A stretch of DNA of 64,000 nucleotides from Chlamydiota bacterium (lineage in GTDB: Bacteria > Chlamydiota > Chlamydiia > Chlamydiales > Rhabdochlamydiaceae). The stretch's first letter is position 1. Every line of letters starts with the position of its first letter. The stretch lies in assembly GCA_013288075.1 (NCBI GenBank), contig JABDCQ010000001.1, forward strand, positions 1 through 64,000. The letters are read 5' to 3'. The notes under the pieces were generated by a model. That model worked only from the letters and a program-made list of their open reading frames with translations. It searched no databases and was not told the origin of the DNA. Positions 26,305 to 36,445 of the stretch are shown here, one piece after another. A program made the position numbers and the translations under genes.

Positions 26305-27562
26305 GCCTTTTTCTTGAAGGTTTAAGAAGCTCTTCTTGAGGAAGAGGGAGTATTTGGAAAGGGATTTTATACTTCGGAAGAAGGGGGGAAAGTGCTTCTT
26401 TAATAGTCTCTAGACAGGTATTTCCTTGGATAAAAGCAAGAGGCCGTTTTCCAAATTCTGCGTCTTCCACTCCCACAACGATAGCAGATTCTATTTCAGG
26501 TATACTGCAAAGGGCATTTTCTATTTCTTCTGGTTGAATATTTTCTCCGCCGGAAATAAAAAGATTGTCCATGCGCCCTATGAAAGAGAGATTGCCTGTA
26601 CTACTTAAGACGCCTCTATCTTTAGTAGGGAAAAAGCCTTCTTTATCTAAAGGAGACTTAAGACCTTCTTCTTGATTCCAATAACCTTTAAATAAGGTTT
26701 TCCCTTTTACAAGGATCTCTCCATTGTCTCCTATTTTAATTTCTCTAAAAGGAAGGGTTTTCCCAAGAGAAAAAACTGTTTCTGTATTTAGAGTGATGCT
26801 AGATCCCATTTCGGTCATTCCATAGGTCGGAAAAATATTTAATCCTTGTTTGATGGCTTCATCAAAAAGAGAGGAGGGGATGGGGGCGCCCCCAAGAAGG
26901 ATGCATTTTGCCTTTAAGTGATGCTTTGTTTTGAGCAACCTAAAAAGCTGGGTAGGAATAAGAGAGAGGTGGGTTGTAGGTGTAGAAGAAAGAACAATTG
27001 TTGCTGCCCCAAGTAAACATCTAAAAACGATCCCCATTCCTGCTACATGAAATAAAGGAAGAGACAGCTGCCAGCTATCTGCCTCTTTAAGAAAGGTTTT
27101 TTCAATCGATCCTAGAGCGCTATAGTAATGATTATTAAAGGAAAGGGCTGCAATTTTAGGAGAAGCCGTAGATCCCGAGGTAAAAAGAAGCGTCGCAATT
27201 TTCTCTTGGTCTATCAGATTTTCTTCGTAAATTCCCTCTTTTAAAGGAAAGGTTTCTATATCTATCCATTTACTTGCTAGTTTTTCTAAATGAAGGGAGG
27301 GGTTACGTATATTTAATGGGCAAGCTACTGCATGAAGACGCATAAGCGCAAGCAGCAGGAGAATGGTCTTTAAGCATGAATGCCCCATAAAGGCCACTCT
27401 ATCCTCTTGCTTTATTCCTAGGGAGACAAGCTCAAGACATGTTCCTTGGACAAGCTTATCGAGCTCTAAAGCTGTATAAGACCTTTCTTTGTCAATAAGA
27501 GCTATCCCTTCTGGAAATTGCTCTTTAAAAGTAGCTAGCGGACATTTTATAAAAGGCAGCAT
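26252..27562 (-). CDS. menE: o-Succinylbenzoate-CoA ligase
   Basis: AMP-binding LLFTSGSTASPKIAALSF, YGMTEMGS, GRMDNLFISGGENIQPEEIE; context. Confidence 0.88.
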   Translation of the reverse strand: MLPFIKCPLATFKEQFPEGIALIDKERSYTALELDKLVQGTCLELVSLGIKQEDRVAFMGHSCLKTILLLLALMRLHAVACPLNIRNPSLHLEKLASKWIDIETFPLKEGIYEENLIDQEKIATLLFTSGSTASPKIAALSFNNHYYSALGSIEKTFLKEADSWQLSLPLFHVAGMGIVFRCLLGAATIVLSSTPTTHLSLIPTQLFRLLKTKHHLKAKCILLGGAPIPSSLFDEAIKQGLNIFPTYGMTEMGSSITLNTETVFSLGKTLPFREIKIGDNGEILVKGKTLFKGYWNQEEGLKSPLDKEGFFPTKDRGVLSSTGNLSFIGRMDNLFISGGENIQPEEIENALCSIPEIESAIVVGVEDAEFGKRPLAFIQGNTCLETIKEALSPLLPKYKIPFQILPLPQEELLKPSRKRLTLLAQALVKHSKGAEE

Positions 27563-27624
27563 GTTTTATATTTAAAAAAAATGGACGAGTCTTTATTTAT
27601 CTGAATATATACAGGTGACTTAAT

Positions 27625-28800
27625 ATGGATAAACAAGAAATTTTTGAGCTACTTAAAAAAAATCCTCTTTTTAAGAATTTAGATGATGAGGAACTTTATC
27701 TGGTTCTTTCTATAGCAGAAGAGAAACCCTATTCTCCTAAATCCTTTGTTGTTCGTGAAGGAGAATCTTGTGATGAAGTTTATTTAATTCTTAAAGGAAA
27801 AGCGCAAGTTTCTAAAAAAGATGAAGTTTCAGGAGAATTTCATAATCTTTTTATTCTGAATCCCGGAGAGCTTTTTGGAGAGATGGCTTTTATTGATGCT
27901 TCGCCTCGCTCTGCTTCTGTCTTAGCTATAGACGAACTTTTAGTTCTTGTTTTACCTCTTTCTAAAATAGCCTTTCTCTCCGATAAAAAAGAGGCATTTT
28001 CTAAGATCATTTCAAATCTGTCTAAGCAGTTAACGCAAAAATTACGGAAGACCGATGAGGTGACAGTGCGCGCCTTGCAAGCAGAGCTTTATGGGGCTAA
28101 GGTGCGTGTAGAGATGGGGAATTTCCTATTTCAAACTCTGATTCTTTTATCCTGCTGGGTTTTTCTTGTGACCCTTCTTAAGGAGTATGCTTCTAAGTTA
28201 AAAGCTTCTGAGCTCATTTCGGGACCTATGATTGTCGCTTTATTTTTGATTTGTTTTTTTCAGGTTAAAAATAGCATTTATCCGCGAAGTTATTTTGGCT
28301 TAAATTTAAAGAACTGGAAAAAAAATTGCTTAGAGGCCTTTTTATTCACTTTGCCTTTTCTTGTTCTTATTACTTTGGCTAAATGGATTTTTATAAGAAA
28401 TGTGCATGGCTATGAAAATTTTACTCTTTTTAATACCTCTCCTATTAATTATAACTCCTCTGTTTCCCCTGCAGTGCAAATCCTTTTCCCCCTCATTTAT
28501 ATTGTTTTAACGCCTTTCCAGGAATTTATTGCTAGAGGATCATTGCAGAGTTCTATTAAAGCCTCTATCTCTGGATCGTACACAGTTTTTTGGTCGATTG
28601 TGCTATCTAATCTGCTTTTTGCTGCATTCCATGCGCATCTTTCGCCTATATTCGCCTTATTTGCTTTTGTTTTTGGCATTTTTTGGGGATGGATTTATGC
28701 GCGTCAAGGCTCCCTCATTGGCTCTTGCGTTTCCCATGCACTCATTGGAGGCTGGTCTCTTTCAGCCCTCGGCATAGACCGCATCTTCACCGGCTACTAG
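27625..28800 (+). CDS. Cyclic nucleotide-binding domain fused to CPBP intramembrane protease
   Basis: N-term VVREGESCDEVYLILKGKAQV...GELFGEMAFIDASPRSASVLA; C-term TPFQEFIARGSLQSS, FAAFHAHL, SCVSHALIGGW. Confidence 0.9.
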   Translation: MDKQEIFELLKKNPLFKNLDDEELYLVLSIAEEKPYSPKSFVVREGESCDEVYLILKGKAQVSKKDEVSGEFHNLFILNPGELFGEMAFIDASPRSASVLAIDELLVLVLPLSKIAFLSDKKEAFSKIISNLSKQLTQKLRKTDEVTVRALQAELYGAKVRVEMGNFLFQTLILLSCWVFLVTLLKEYASKLKASELISGPMIVALFLICFFQVKNSIYPRSYFGLNLKNWKKNCLEAFLFTLPFLVLITLAKWIFIRNVHGYENFTLFNTSPINYNSSVSPAVQILFPLIYIVLTPFQEFIARGSLQSSIKASISGSYTVFWSIVLSNLLFAAFHAHLSPIFALFAFVFGIFWGWIYARQGSLIGSCVSHALIGGWSLSALGIDRIFTGY

Positions 28801-28817
28801 AACAAAGAGAAGTAAAA

Positions 28818-28945
28818 TTTCTCTCTCTCTCTCTTCCTCTGTGGTTTCTTGTCTCTGTGGTTTAAAAAAATGCAAGTTCTTGAGCGATCAAGTGTTAGCG
28901 AAAGACAAACCACAGAGACAAGAAACCACAGAGGAAGAGAGAGTT
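28818..28945. repeat. Inverted repeat, family A, copy 7 (spacer inverted)
   Basis: ctctcttcctctgtggtttcttgtctctgtggttt / aaaccacagagacaagaaaccacagaggaagagag. Confidence 0.95.
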
Positions 28946-28948
28946 TCT

Positions 28949-29809
28949 CTAGGGGTTCCACGTGGCGCAAAAGATTAGGGTGTAGAGGAGCAGGATTTGG
29001 GCTGTTTCTCCGAGGAGGGGGATGTAGTCTTTAGCTGCTTTGATCTTAAAGAGCTTTAGGCAAATGATGAGGCCTAGAGCTGCTGTGATAGATGTGATGG
29101 CTACATAAGGGTGCTCTTTATAGAAAAGAAGAGGGAGAAGCGTTGCAATAAACATTAAAGCAACATAGAGGCCTTTTCCAAAGGTTTTTCCAAAGCGCAC
29201 AACAAGCGTATTTTTATGCGCTGCTTTATCTTCTTTTTCATCGCGGATGTTATTAATAAGTAAAATGCATGCTGAAAGAGCGCCTGGGCTTATTCCAATG
29301 AGCGCTGCTTCTAAAGAAAGCTCGTGTGTTTGTAAATAATATGCGGCGCTTGTTGCAACAGGTCCAAAGAAGACAAAAACAAAAAGCTCCCCAAGCCCTC
29401 TATAAGCAATAGCAAAACGCCCTTTTGTATAAGCTACAGCAAGAAAAAGGGAGAGGATAAGAAGCGCCGCTATCACAAGGCCTCCTTGATAAATTAGGGG
29501 AATCCCTAATAGAAAAGTGATAATAACGCTTATATTTAGCGCTTTTTTCATTTGAGAGGGAGTGACAAGGCCAGCTGCTGTGACTCTTGTTGGGCCCACT
29601 CTCTTTTTGGTATCTGATCCTTTTAAAAAGTCAAAATAGTCATTAGCAAAGTTTGTTACGACTTGTATTCCAATGGCTGTAAGAAGGGTAAAGAGGAATG
29701 TAAGGAAGCTAAATTCTCCATGAGTTCTTGCAACAATTGAAGCAATAAGCACCGGACTTATGCTTGCAATAAGAGTTTTTGGGCGCGCAGCTTGTATCCA
29801 AATGTTCAT
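28949..29809 (-). CDS. menA: 1,4-dihydroxy-2-naphthoate polyprenyltransferase
   Basis: UbiA family: NFANDYFDFLKGSDTKKRVGPTRVTAAGLV, NNIRDEKEDKAAHKNTLVVRFGK. Confidence 0.94.
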   Translation of the reverse strand: MNIWIQAARPKTLIASISPVLIASIVARTHGEFSFLTFLFTLLTAIGIQVVTNFANDYFDFLKGSDTKKRVGPTRVTAAGLVTPSQMKKALNISVIITFLLGIPLIYQGGLVIAALLILSLFLAVAYTKGRFAIAYRGLGELFVFVFFGPVATSAAYYLQTHELSLEAALIGISPGALSACILLINNIRDEKEDKAAHKNTLVVRFGKTFGKGLYVALMFIATLLPLLFYKEHPYVAITSITAALGLIICLKLFKIKAAKDYIPLLGETAQILLLYTLIFCATWNP

Positions 29810-29811
29810 AC

Positions 29812-30633
29812 TTAGGGCCTTTTAGGAAATTGTGAAAAATCGGGAGTTCTTTTTTCGATAAAGGCATTTTTTCCTTCTTGAGCCTCTTCTGTCATATAAA
29901 AAAGAAGGGTGGCATTACCGGCCAATTCTTGAAGTCCTGATTGCCCATCGCAATCAGCATTCAGGCTAGATTTTAAACAGCGAAGCGCAAGAGGAGAGTG
30001 TGCAAGCATTTCTTTACACCATGCAATGGTTGTGCTCTCAAGCTCGCTATAAGGAACAACGCAGTTGACAAGGCCCATCTCTAAAGCTTCTTTTGCATTA
30101 TATTTTCTGCATAGAAACCAAATTTCGCGCGCCTTTTTTTGCCCTACAATACGCGCCAAATAAGAGGCTCCAAAGCCCCCATCAAATGAGCCCACTTTAG
30201 GCCCTGTTTGTCCAAAGATCGCATTATCGGCAGCAATTGTTAAATCGCACACCACATGCAGCACATGCCCGCCTCCAATCGCGTAACCTGCGACCATAGC
30301 CACAACAGGTTTAGGGCAGGTTCGGATCTCGCGTTGAAGATCAAGGACATTTAACCTGTGTGCTCCTGTACCATCTGCATATCCTGCATCCCCGCGCACT
30401 TTTTGGTCGCCGCCTGAGCAAAAGGCGTCTTTCCCTTCTCCTGTAAGGATAATGCATCCTATAGAGTGGTCATGCCTTGCATCTCTTAGCGCATGAGACA
30501 TTTCATCCACAGTTAGGGGGCGAAAGGCATTTCTCACCTGAGGTCTATTAATGGTGATTTTAGCGATGCCTTCTGCCTTGTGGTATTTAATATCTGTGTA
30601 AGTTCCAGATTCTATCCAATGAGGTGTTTGCAT
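29812..30633 (-). CDS. menB: 1,4-dihydroxy-2-naphthoyl-CoA synthase
   Basis: Crotonase fold: [72 protein letters not shown]. Confidence 0.96.
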   Translation of the reverse strand: MQTPHWIESGTYTDIKYHKAEGIAKITINRPQVRNAFRPLTVDEMSHALRDARHDHSIGCIILTGEGKDAFCSGGDQKVRGDAGYADGTGAHRLNVLDLQREIRTCPKPVVAMVAGYAIGGGHVLHVVCDLTIAADNAIFGQTGPKVGSFDGGFGASYLARIVGQKKAREIWFLCRKYNAKEALEMGLVNCVVPYSELESTTIAWCKEMLAHSPLALRCLKSSLNADCDGQSGLQELAGNATLLFYMTEEAQEGKNAFIEKRTPDFSQFPKRP

Positions 30634-31316
30634 AAAAGTTCTCCGCATTTTTCAGGGTTTTCAAGGTGAATGGCGTGGCCTGCCCCTTCTATAATTTCAA
30701 ATTGATGAGCAGATAGCAGGTTACGATAAAGGGTGAGATATTTCAAGTCTTTTGCACCACATAAAAAATGGGTGTTTTTAGGAATGTTAAAGTTCTGGTG
30801 TGCAAGACTATTTCTTTTTAGCATATGTTCTATATCTAGAGGATTTAGCTTAGAGCGTTTCAAGATAAGCTCGGCTAGAAGAGGCGTGTTTTGAAGCGTT
30901 TCAAAAACAGGTTGCTTATAAAAAAGGGTGAGGAATTGATGAATGCCCTCTTTTTTTAAGATCTCTATCCATTTAAGATCTTCCTCCCATCTTTTATTTT
31001 TTTCTTCCTCACTATTGAGTCCCACATGCGCTGAGAGCGCAATGGTTTTTAAAAATCTTCCTGGAAAAGCAACTTTTAGCTGAAGAGCTATTCTCCCTCC
31101 CATTGAATATCCTACAAGGGAGCATTTTTTTATGTTTAGTTCATCTAACTGTCTAATAATGCAAGAGGGATCTATGTAATCTATAGCTAAACAATAAAAC
31201 CTGTTAGCTAGAGGCTCTATAATCTGTTGCCAGTCTTCTTTTTCTCCTAAAAAACCATGGAGAAAGAGGACGCAAGGATTTTTTATGCTTCCGCATAACA
31301 AGGCATTTTTATACAT
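30612..31316 (-). CDS. menH: Alpha/beta hydrolase, MenH (SHCHC synthase)-like
   Basis: [32 protein letters not shown]; between menD and menB. Confidence 0.85.
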   Translation of the reverse strand: MYKNALLCGSIKNPCVLFLHGFLGEKEDWQQIIEPLANRFYCLAIDYIDPSCIIRQLDELNIKKCSLVGYSMGGRIALQLKVAFPGRFLKTIALSAHVGLNSEEEKNKRWEEDLKWIEILKKEGIHQFLTLFYKQPVFETLQNTPLLAELILKRSKLNPLDIEHMLKRNSLAHQNFNIPKNTHFLCGAKDLKYLTLYRNLLSAHQFEIIEGAGHAIHLENPEKCGELLCKHLIG

Positions 31317-32926
31317 AATTCCTTGATTTCTTGGTGATCACTCACATTTTGTTTTCTATTCGTTTTAATTTCAATGATTTGAGAAACAGGATTTTCAAAG
31401 CATTTTGAAAGCTCGTTGCTATAGGGAAGATCAAAAAAGCGCGCCGCATGCTCAAAATCAAAAGAGTGAGCTGTTGCAAAAAAATCTTCTAAAAGATCTG
31501 TTCTTTCAGCAATGGGAAGAAAGGAAAAAATTCCCCCTCCTTGATTATTGATGATCAAACAAATGATCGGGTATTTGGACTTTTTAATAAGAGCTAATGA
31601 GTTTAAGTCGTGAAGCGCTGCCACATCTCCAAAGATTGCTAGAATAGGGGATTTTAATCCTTCAGCGATGCCGGCAGCTGTAGCTATATTTCCATCAATT
31701 CCTGAAACACCTCGATTGGCAAAGATAGGGATAGCAGCATCTGGAAAAAAGAAGGTGTCAGCATCTCTAATGGGCATGCTATTTGGAAGAAATACAGGGT
31801 ATTTGAGCTTTTTTTGAAGCTCCCAAAAAATAGAGGGTTCTGTAATTTCTTGTAGCGCATTAAAGTAGTTTTCTAATGTTTCTCTTAGAAACATTTCTCT
31901 TTCTTTAAAAAGAGAAAAAAAGTGGGGGGTGTTTTGGGGCTCTATGTAAGGTAAAACACCTTCACAAAAAAGAGAGGGGGCGCACTCTAATCTGTGTGTG
32001 ACTGCATGCAGAGGGTCGTGCCGTAAAGAGTGATCAGCAACAAGCAAGTAATGAGGAGCTTTTAAATATTCCTGAAGATGTTTAGAAACAAGGACATCTC
32101 CTAAATGTAATATGCATTCAGGTTTTTCCATACCCTCTAAGAGCAGATTATAATAGGAAATACTTGCGCTGTGTTTTTGCCTAGATTGAGAGAGAACATC
32201 TATTAAAATAGGCCATTTAAGTTTTTCTCCAAGCATAAAAATAGCTTCTTCATTTAAAGCATTGGCGCCTAAAACAATGACCCCTTTTGTCTTGGAAGAT
32301 AAAAGCTGCCCCCATTTTTTTAAGGCCCCTTCTGTTGGAATACTAGAGCTTTTTTCATAGTGTGTCGCTTTTAAAATGGGATCTGGGACCTTTTTAGAAG
32401 AAAAAAGAGGCTCTCTAAATTGGCAATTGATATGTACTGGGCCTTTACTATAAGCGGCATAAGAAGCTATTCCTGAGAGATGCTTTTCTGTAATAAAGGG
32501 ATCTGAAAAAGAAAGATCAAACGCTTTATGCACGTAGGTAGAAAAGATTTTGGCTTGATCAACTGTTTGGTTGCTTCCAAGAGAAAGCTTTTCTTGGGGA
32601 CGATCAGCTGTAATGATAATTAAAGGAGTGCGGGTTGCATGGGCTTCCATAACAGCTGGAAAAAGATTTGCAACAGCTGTTCCCGACGTGACAAATAGGG
32701 CGACCGGTTTATTGCTCGCTTTCGCAATACCTAAAGCTAAAAAAGCCATTCCTCTTTCATCAAAATGAACCATTTTTTTTGCCTTATCAAAACAGTTAAG
32801 GGCAAGCACAAGAGGCGTTGATCTAGAGCCCGGAGACATGCAAAAGTGCTCCACTCCAGACTCTATTAAGTGATAGAGGAGCGCTTTTGCATTTTTTACA
32901 TTATAAAATCCAGAGTCTTCAATCAT
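31283..32926 (-). CDS. menD: SEPHCHC synthase
   Basis: ThDP family: CMSPGSRSTPLVLAL, ANRGVSGIDGNIATAAGIAEG, IFGDVAALHDLNSLAL. Confidence 0.95.
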   Translation of the reverse strand: MIEDSGFYNVKNAKALLYHLIESGVEHFCMSPGSRSTPLVLALNCFDKAKKMVHFDERGMAFLALGIAKASNKPVALFVTSGTAVANLFPAVMEAHATRTPLIIITADRPQEKLSLGSNQTVDQAKIFSTYVHKAFDLSFSDPFITEKHLSGIASYAAYSKGPVHINCQFREPLFSSKKVPDPILKATHYEKSSSIPTEGALKKWGQLLSSKTKGVIVLGANALNEEAIFMLGEKLKWPILIDVLSQSRQKHSASISYYNLLLEGMEKPECILHLGDVLVSKHLQEYLKAPHYLLVADHSLRHDPLHAVTHRLECAPSLFCEGVLPYIEPQNTPHFFSLFKEREMFLRETLENYFNALQEITEPSIFWELQKKLKYPVFLPNSMPIRDADTFFFPDAAIPIFANRGVSGIDGNIATAAGIAEGLKSPILAIFGDVAALHDLNSLALIKKSKYPIICLIINNQGGGIFSFLPIAERTDLLEDFFATAHSFDFEHAARFFDLPYSNELSKCFENPVSQIIEIKTNRKQNVSDHQEIKELCIKMPCYAEA

Positions 32927-34077
32927 GTTAAAACCTTGGTAAACAAAGAGATTTTATCTTCCAGCTCTTCCCACTCCTTTTGCGCATCAGATCCTTTTAC
33001 AATGCCAGCTCCTGAAAATAGATGAAGCCTTCCTTCTTCGATAAGGCAAGAGCGGATAGCAATAAAAAACTCTGAAGAAGAGCTTCCTACAAAACCGATA
33101 GGCGCTGCATACCAACCTCTTTCAAAAGGTTCATGGAAGCTAAGGAAGTCTAGGGCAGCTTCTTTTGGATAGCCTCCAATAGCCGGAGTGGGGTGAAGTA
33201 AATCGATTAATGCTTGATCACTCAAAGAGTTTTTAAGCACGCCTTTTAATTTCAAGATTTTATGGTATAGGGCTCCTGTATGCAAAATGCTTGGGGCAGA
33301 TTTTTCAAGCGATGTGCAGATTTTAGCTAAGGCGTTTTCAAGAAACTGACTGACAAAGGAAAATTCTAGCATTTCTTTTTCTTGGGCTAAAAGCTTTTCG
33401 TCTTTTGCTGTGGCTGCAAGGGCTTCTGTTCTTATATGGTTATTTTCTTTGGAGTATAGCATTTCAGGGGTTGCTCCCATAAAGGATTTGCCTTCTTCTA
33501 AAGCAAAAATAAAACGGGTAGAAGCTGAACTTTTGAGGTTTTTTAGCAGATCAAAAGGAGAGAACGTATTTTGTGTTTTAAAGCTGACTTTTCGTGCTAA
33601 AACAACTTTTTCAAGTAAGCCTGCATCAAAAGCTTCTAGCGCAGCTTGTATGCTTAGCTCCCAATCCTTATAAGAAGGAATATCCTTCCTTTGAGAAACG
33701 GCTTTCCCTTTTTCTTTCCCTTGCTTGGCTTGGGCTTTGTTTTGCTCTTTTAATTCACGTATAATGAGGTAGTTGTCTCGCACTTCATAGAGGGGAAGAA
33801 AAAAATAAGAGGAAGGAAATCCCTCCCAAGCGCTTTTACTTGCCACTCCATAAAAGAAAATACCCTCGTCCCCTGTAATTTCGGGAACTCCAAATACTTC
33901 TAAAATCTTTCCTGCTGCAGCAATTTTTCTTTTTCCTTCTCTATCTTCCCAATAGAATTTAGGATAAACATCTTGTTTGTCTAGCCAATCGAGAAGATCG
34001 GGGTTTTCAATGGGAAGAAGAGTTTCTTTGTAGGTAAAAGCTTCTCCACTTGGTCCACCAATAAAAACCTTTTTCAC
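32923..34077 (-). CDS. menF: Isochorismate synthase
   Basis: Chorismate-binding: LLEKVVLARKV, TPEMLY, HPTPAIGGYPKEAALDFL, FERGWYAAPIGFVG, LFSGAGIVKGSDAQKEWEEL; GTG start overlapping menG stop (GTGA). Confidence 0.93.
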   Translation of the reverse strand: MKKVFIGGPSGEAFTYKETLLPIENPDLLDWLDKQDVYPKFYWEDREGKRKIAAAGKILEVFGVPEITGDEGIFFYGVASKSAWEGFPSSYFFLPLYEVRDNYLIIRELKEQNKAQAKQGKEKGKAVSQRKDIPSYKDWELSIQAALEAFDAGLLEKVVLARKVSFKTQNTFSPFDLLKNLKSSASTRFIFALEEGKSFMGATPEMLYSKENNHIRTEALAATAKDEKLLAQEKEMLEFSFVSQFLENALAKICTSLEKSAPSILHTGALYHKILKLKGVLKNSLSDQALIDLLHPTPAIGGYPKEAALDFLSFHEPFERGWYAAPIGFVGSSSSEFFIAIRSCLIEEGRLHLFSGAGIVKGSDAQKEWEELEDKISLFTKVLT

Positions 34078-34796
34078 TTCTTGTCTCCAATGTAAATCGT
34101 TACAGCTCCTAAAGTCATGGGGTAGGCTCTTGCTTCTGAAAATCCGGCTTCTTTTAAAAGAGAGCAAAAAGCATCGCCTGAAGGAAATGTTTCAATTGTT
34201 TGGTTAAGATAGCTATAAGCTTTTTTGTTTTTAGAGAGCATTCCTCCAATTCTTGGCAAGAGATGTCTTAAATAAAACAAATGGAGCGTTTGAATGCTCT
34301 TGTTTTTGGGAAGAGAAAATTCTAACACCAATATTCTTCCCTTTTTTTTGAGCACGCGGTGAATTTCTCTTAGGCAAAGAAGGGGGTCATCCATGTTTCT
34401 GATTCCAAAGGAGATACTTGCTGCATCAAAAACTTCTTCATCAAAAGGGATTTTCATACCGCTTGCTTCTACAAGTTTGACTTTTTTCTGATAGGTCTTG
34501 AGTTTAAGTTTATCTTTGCCAATTTCTAGCATTTTAGAGGCAAGATCAATGCCTGTAGCTTCGTGGATCGTGTTTTTTTCTTCTAGAAAAGCGATAAGCT
34601 GATCGCAGGTGCCCGTTGCACAATCAAGGATTTTTAACTTTCTCCCTTTAGGTAAAAAAGTGGCCATTTTTTTTCGCCATTGTTTATCTATGCCAAAAGA
34701 TAAAACGCGATTGATGGAATCGTAGGTTGAAGAGATCTTATCAAACATCTTCCACACATGCTCTTTTGATGGGGAAGTTTTTGTATTTTGAGCCAT
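34074..34796 (-). CDS. menG: Demethylmenaquinone methyltransferase
   Basis: UbiE/MenG: SSTYDSINRVLSFGIDKQWRKKMA, ILDCATGTCD, DAASISFGIRNMDD. Confidence 0.95.
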   Translation of the reverse strand: MAQNTKTSPSKEHVWKMFDKISSTYDSINRVLSFGIDKQWRKKMATFLPKGRKLKILDCATGTCDQLIAFLEEKNTIHEATGIDLASKMLEIGKDKLKLKTYQKKVKLVEASGMKIPFDEEVFDAASISFGIRNMDDPLLCLREIHRVLKKKGRILVLEFSLPKNKSIQTLHLFYLRHLLPRIGGMLSKNKKAYSYLNQTIETFPSGDAFCSLLKEAGFSEARAYPMTLGAVTIYIGDKK

Positions 34797-34883
34797 AAAG
34801 CACCATGTTAAACATCCGCAACCTTTTACCAGCTACCCGAGAACAAAACAAGCAAGAAAACAAGAACAAAGAAGAAGAGGAGA

Positions 34884-35136
34884 ATTAACAGGATGTACAA
34901 GATTAGGGCAGGATATACAGGATGAAGAAGGATAGAGGAATCTTTTTTCTTTCTTCTCTCTGTGTGCTCTGTGATCTCTGTGGTAAAAAATATGCTAACA
35001 CATTGGATGCAGCGGTCTGCGATAATTTTTAACCACAGAGATCACAGAGCACACAGAGAGAAGAAAGAAAAAACACCCTCTTATCTTTCTCCATCCTGTA
35101 TATCCTGCCCTATCTTGTACATCCTGTTATTCTTCT
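34884..35136. repeat. Nested inverted repeat, families D (outer) and C (inner), copy 3
   Basis: Inner 34937-35075 with the same C arms and spacer gctaacacattggatgcagcggtctgcgata; outer aacaggatgtacaagat / atcttgtacatcctgtt. Confidence 0.95.
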
Positions 35137-35174
35137 TTTTTTCATAATTCATAATTCATTTTTCATACTTCTCT

Positions 35175-36338
35175 TTAGTTCCAGTAGGGGTGGCCTTCGA
35201 CTTTTTGGTAGGTGCGGGTTTCGGGGATCCAGACCATGGTAGGCTCTAAGTTTTCCCCGTATTTGCTTTTTAAGAAAGTCACAATGTCACGCGGTGCCCA
35301 AACCTCAACCCCATCGAAATTGACTTTTTTTAAGGGAAAAATAGTTTCAAAGCTTAAAGGTTTCATCATAACGATCTCCGATTTTTTCCACTTTGCCGGG
35401 AAAGGAGAGTTTAAGTGCGTGTAAAAGTAGGCTGCTGTTTTATTTTGAGCATCGATTTTGTAGTGGTAAAGATCGATAAGAGTTTTGGTTTCTTTAATAT
35501 AAAGCTTTAAAAAGGTGTTGGGGTGTTCGTAGCTTGACCAGTCTTGAATTTCATATTTTTTAGGATCAAGACCTAAGAGGAGTCTTTTTACATTTTCATG
35601 GTCTGGTAAAAGAATAGAAAGATCAATGTCATCATCCCAGGGAATAAACCCTCCGTAGCGGTAAGCTCCAAGGCATGTGCCGCAATCGATCCAATAGATA
35701 ATATTGTTTTTCTCTAGAATTTTTGTCACAGCCTTCAAGGCTTCCATTTCAAGTTTATGTTTTTTAATGATATTTGAAGGTCTTGCAAGACGAAGAGGCT
35801 CTATCCATTCATCGCTATGAAAATCAGAAATCCCCATAGATTTATACATAGCTAAACAAGAAACCACTTTAGGAGCTTTCATCGATTCTCTAATCATCTT
35901 ATGGCGCTTTCGTGTGCCAGGCGATAAATAAGCAATAGCTTTTACCGTAGAGCCAAGAACTAAGCTCACGGGAAGAGCTGCGAAGGCAAGGGGGGTTTTA
36001 AGCCAATGGAATTTTCTATAAGTGTAGCATTGCTTGACATCACAATCGCCTGTTTGTCTATTTTCTATACGCGCATTTTTCCCGGCAAATAGATAACGAT
36101 AAGGAATAAGAAGAGCATTGCCAGTAGCTTCAATGGGGTTTTCATTTGCATAGCGGATATTTAAAAATACGTTTTCTCTAGCCCCATAGTAGGTAGAAAC
36201 AAGAGGCATTCCAAGAGGCTGAAGCAAGTCTTTAAGAATGGAGTATTTGGTTTGGCTTTTCTCCTCTATTTCTTCTTCTGAAAAAGAATAAGAAAAAGGC
36301 AAAAGTAGAATTCCCAAAATGAGCGCTAGTGACTTCAT
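35175..36338 (-). CDS. LicD/fukutin-type nucleotidyltransferase-fold protein with signal peptide
   Basis: WIDCGTCLGAYRYGGFIPWDDDIDLSI; N-terminal MKSLALILGILLLPFSYSFS. Confidence 0.9.
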   Translation of the reverse strand: MKSLALILGILLLPFSYSFSEEEIEEKSQTKYSILKDLLQPLGMPLVSTYYGARENVFLNIRYANENPIEATGNALLIPYRYLFAGKNARIENRQTGDCDVKQCYTYRKFHWLKTPLAFAALPVSLVLGSTVKAIAYLSPGTRKRHKMIRESMKAPKVVSCLAMYKSMGISDFHSDEWIEPLRLARPSNIIKKHKLEMEALKAVTKILEKNNIIYWIDCGTCLGAYRYGGFIPWDDDIDLSILLPDHENVKRLLLGLDPKKYEIQDWSSYEHPNTFLKLYIKETKTLIDLYHYKIDAQNKTAAYFYTHLNSPFPAKWKKSEIVMMKPLSFETIFPLKKVNFDGVEVWAPRDIVTFLKSKYGENLEPTMVWIPETRTYQKVEGHPYWN

Positions 36339-36445
36339 AAAATTCCTTATTAGTACCTGGGCATATTCTAATTATTTTTTCATTAAGTGCAAGTATACCA
36401 TTCGTGGATGAAAAAGCAGTTCCTGAGCAAAACCATAGTCAAAGC

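Noticed and set aside
32923-34167. 94-nt overlap of menF with menG
   Set aside because: A GTG at 34077 overlapping the menG stop (GTGA) begins the conserved-looking protein, making the longer N-terminus unlikely
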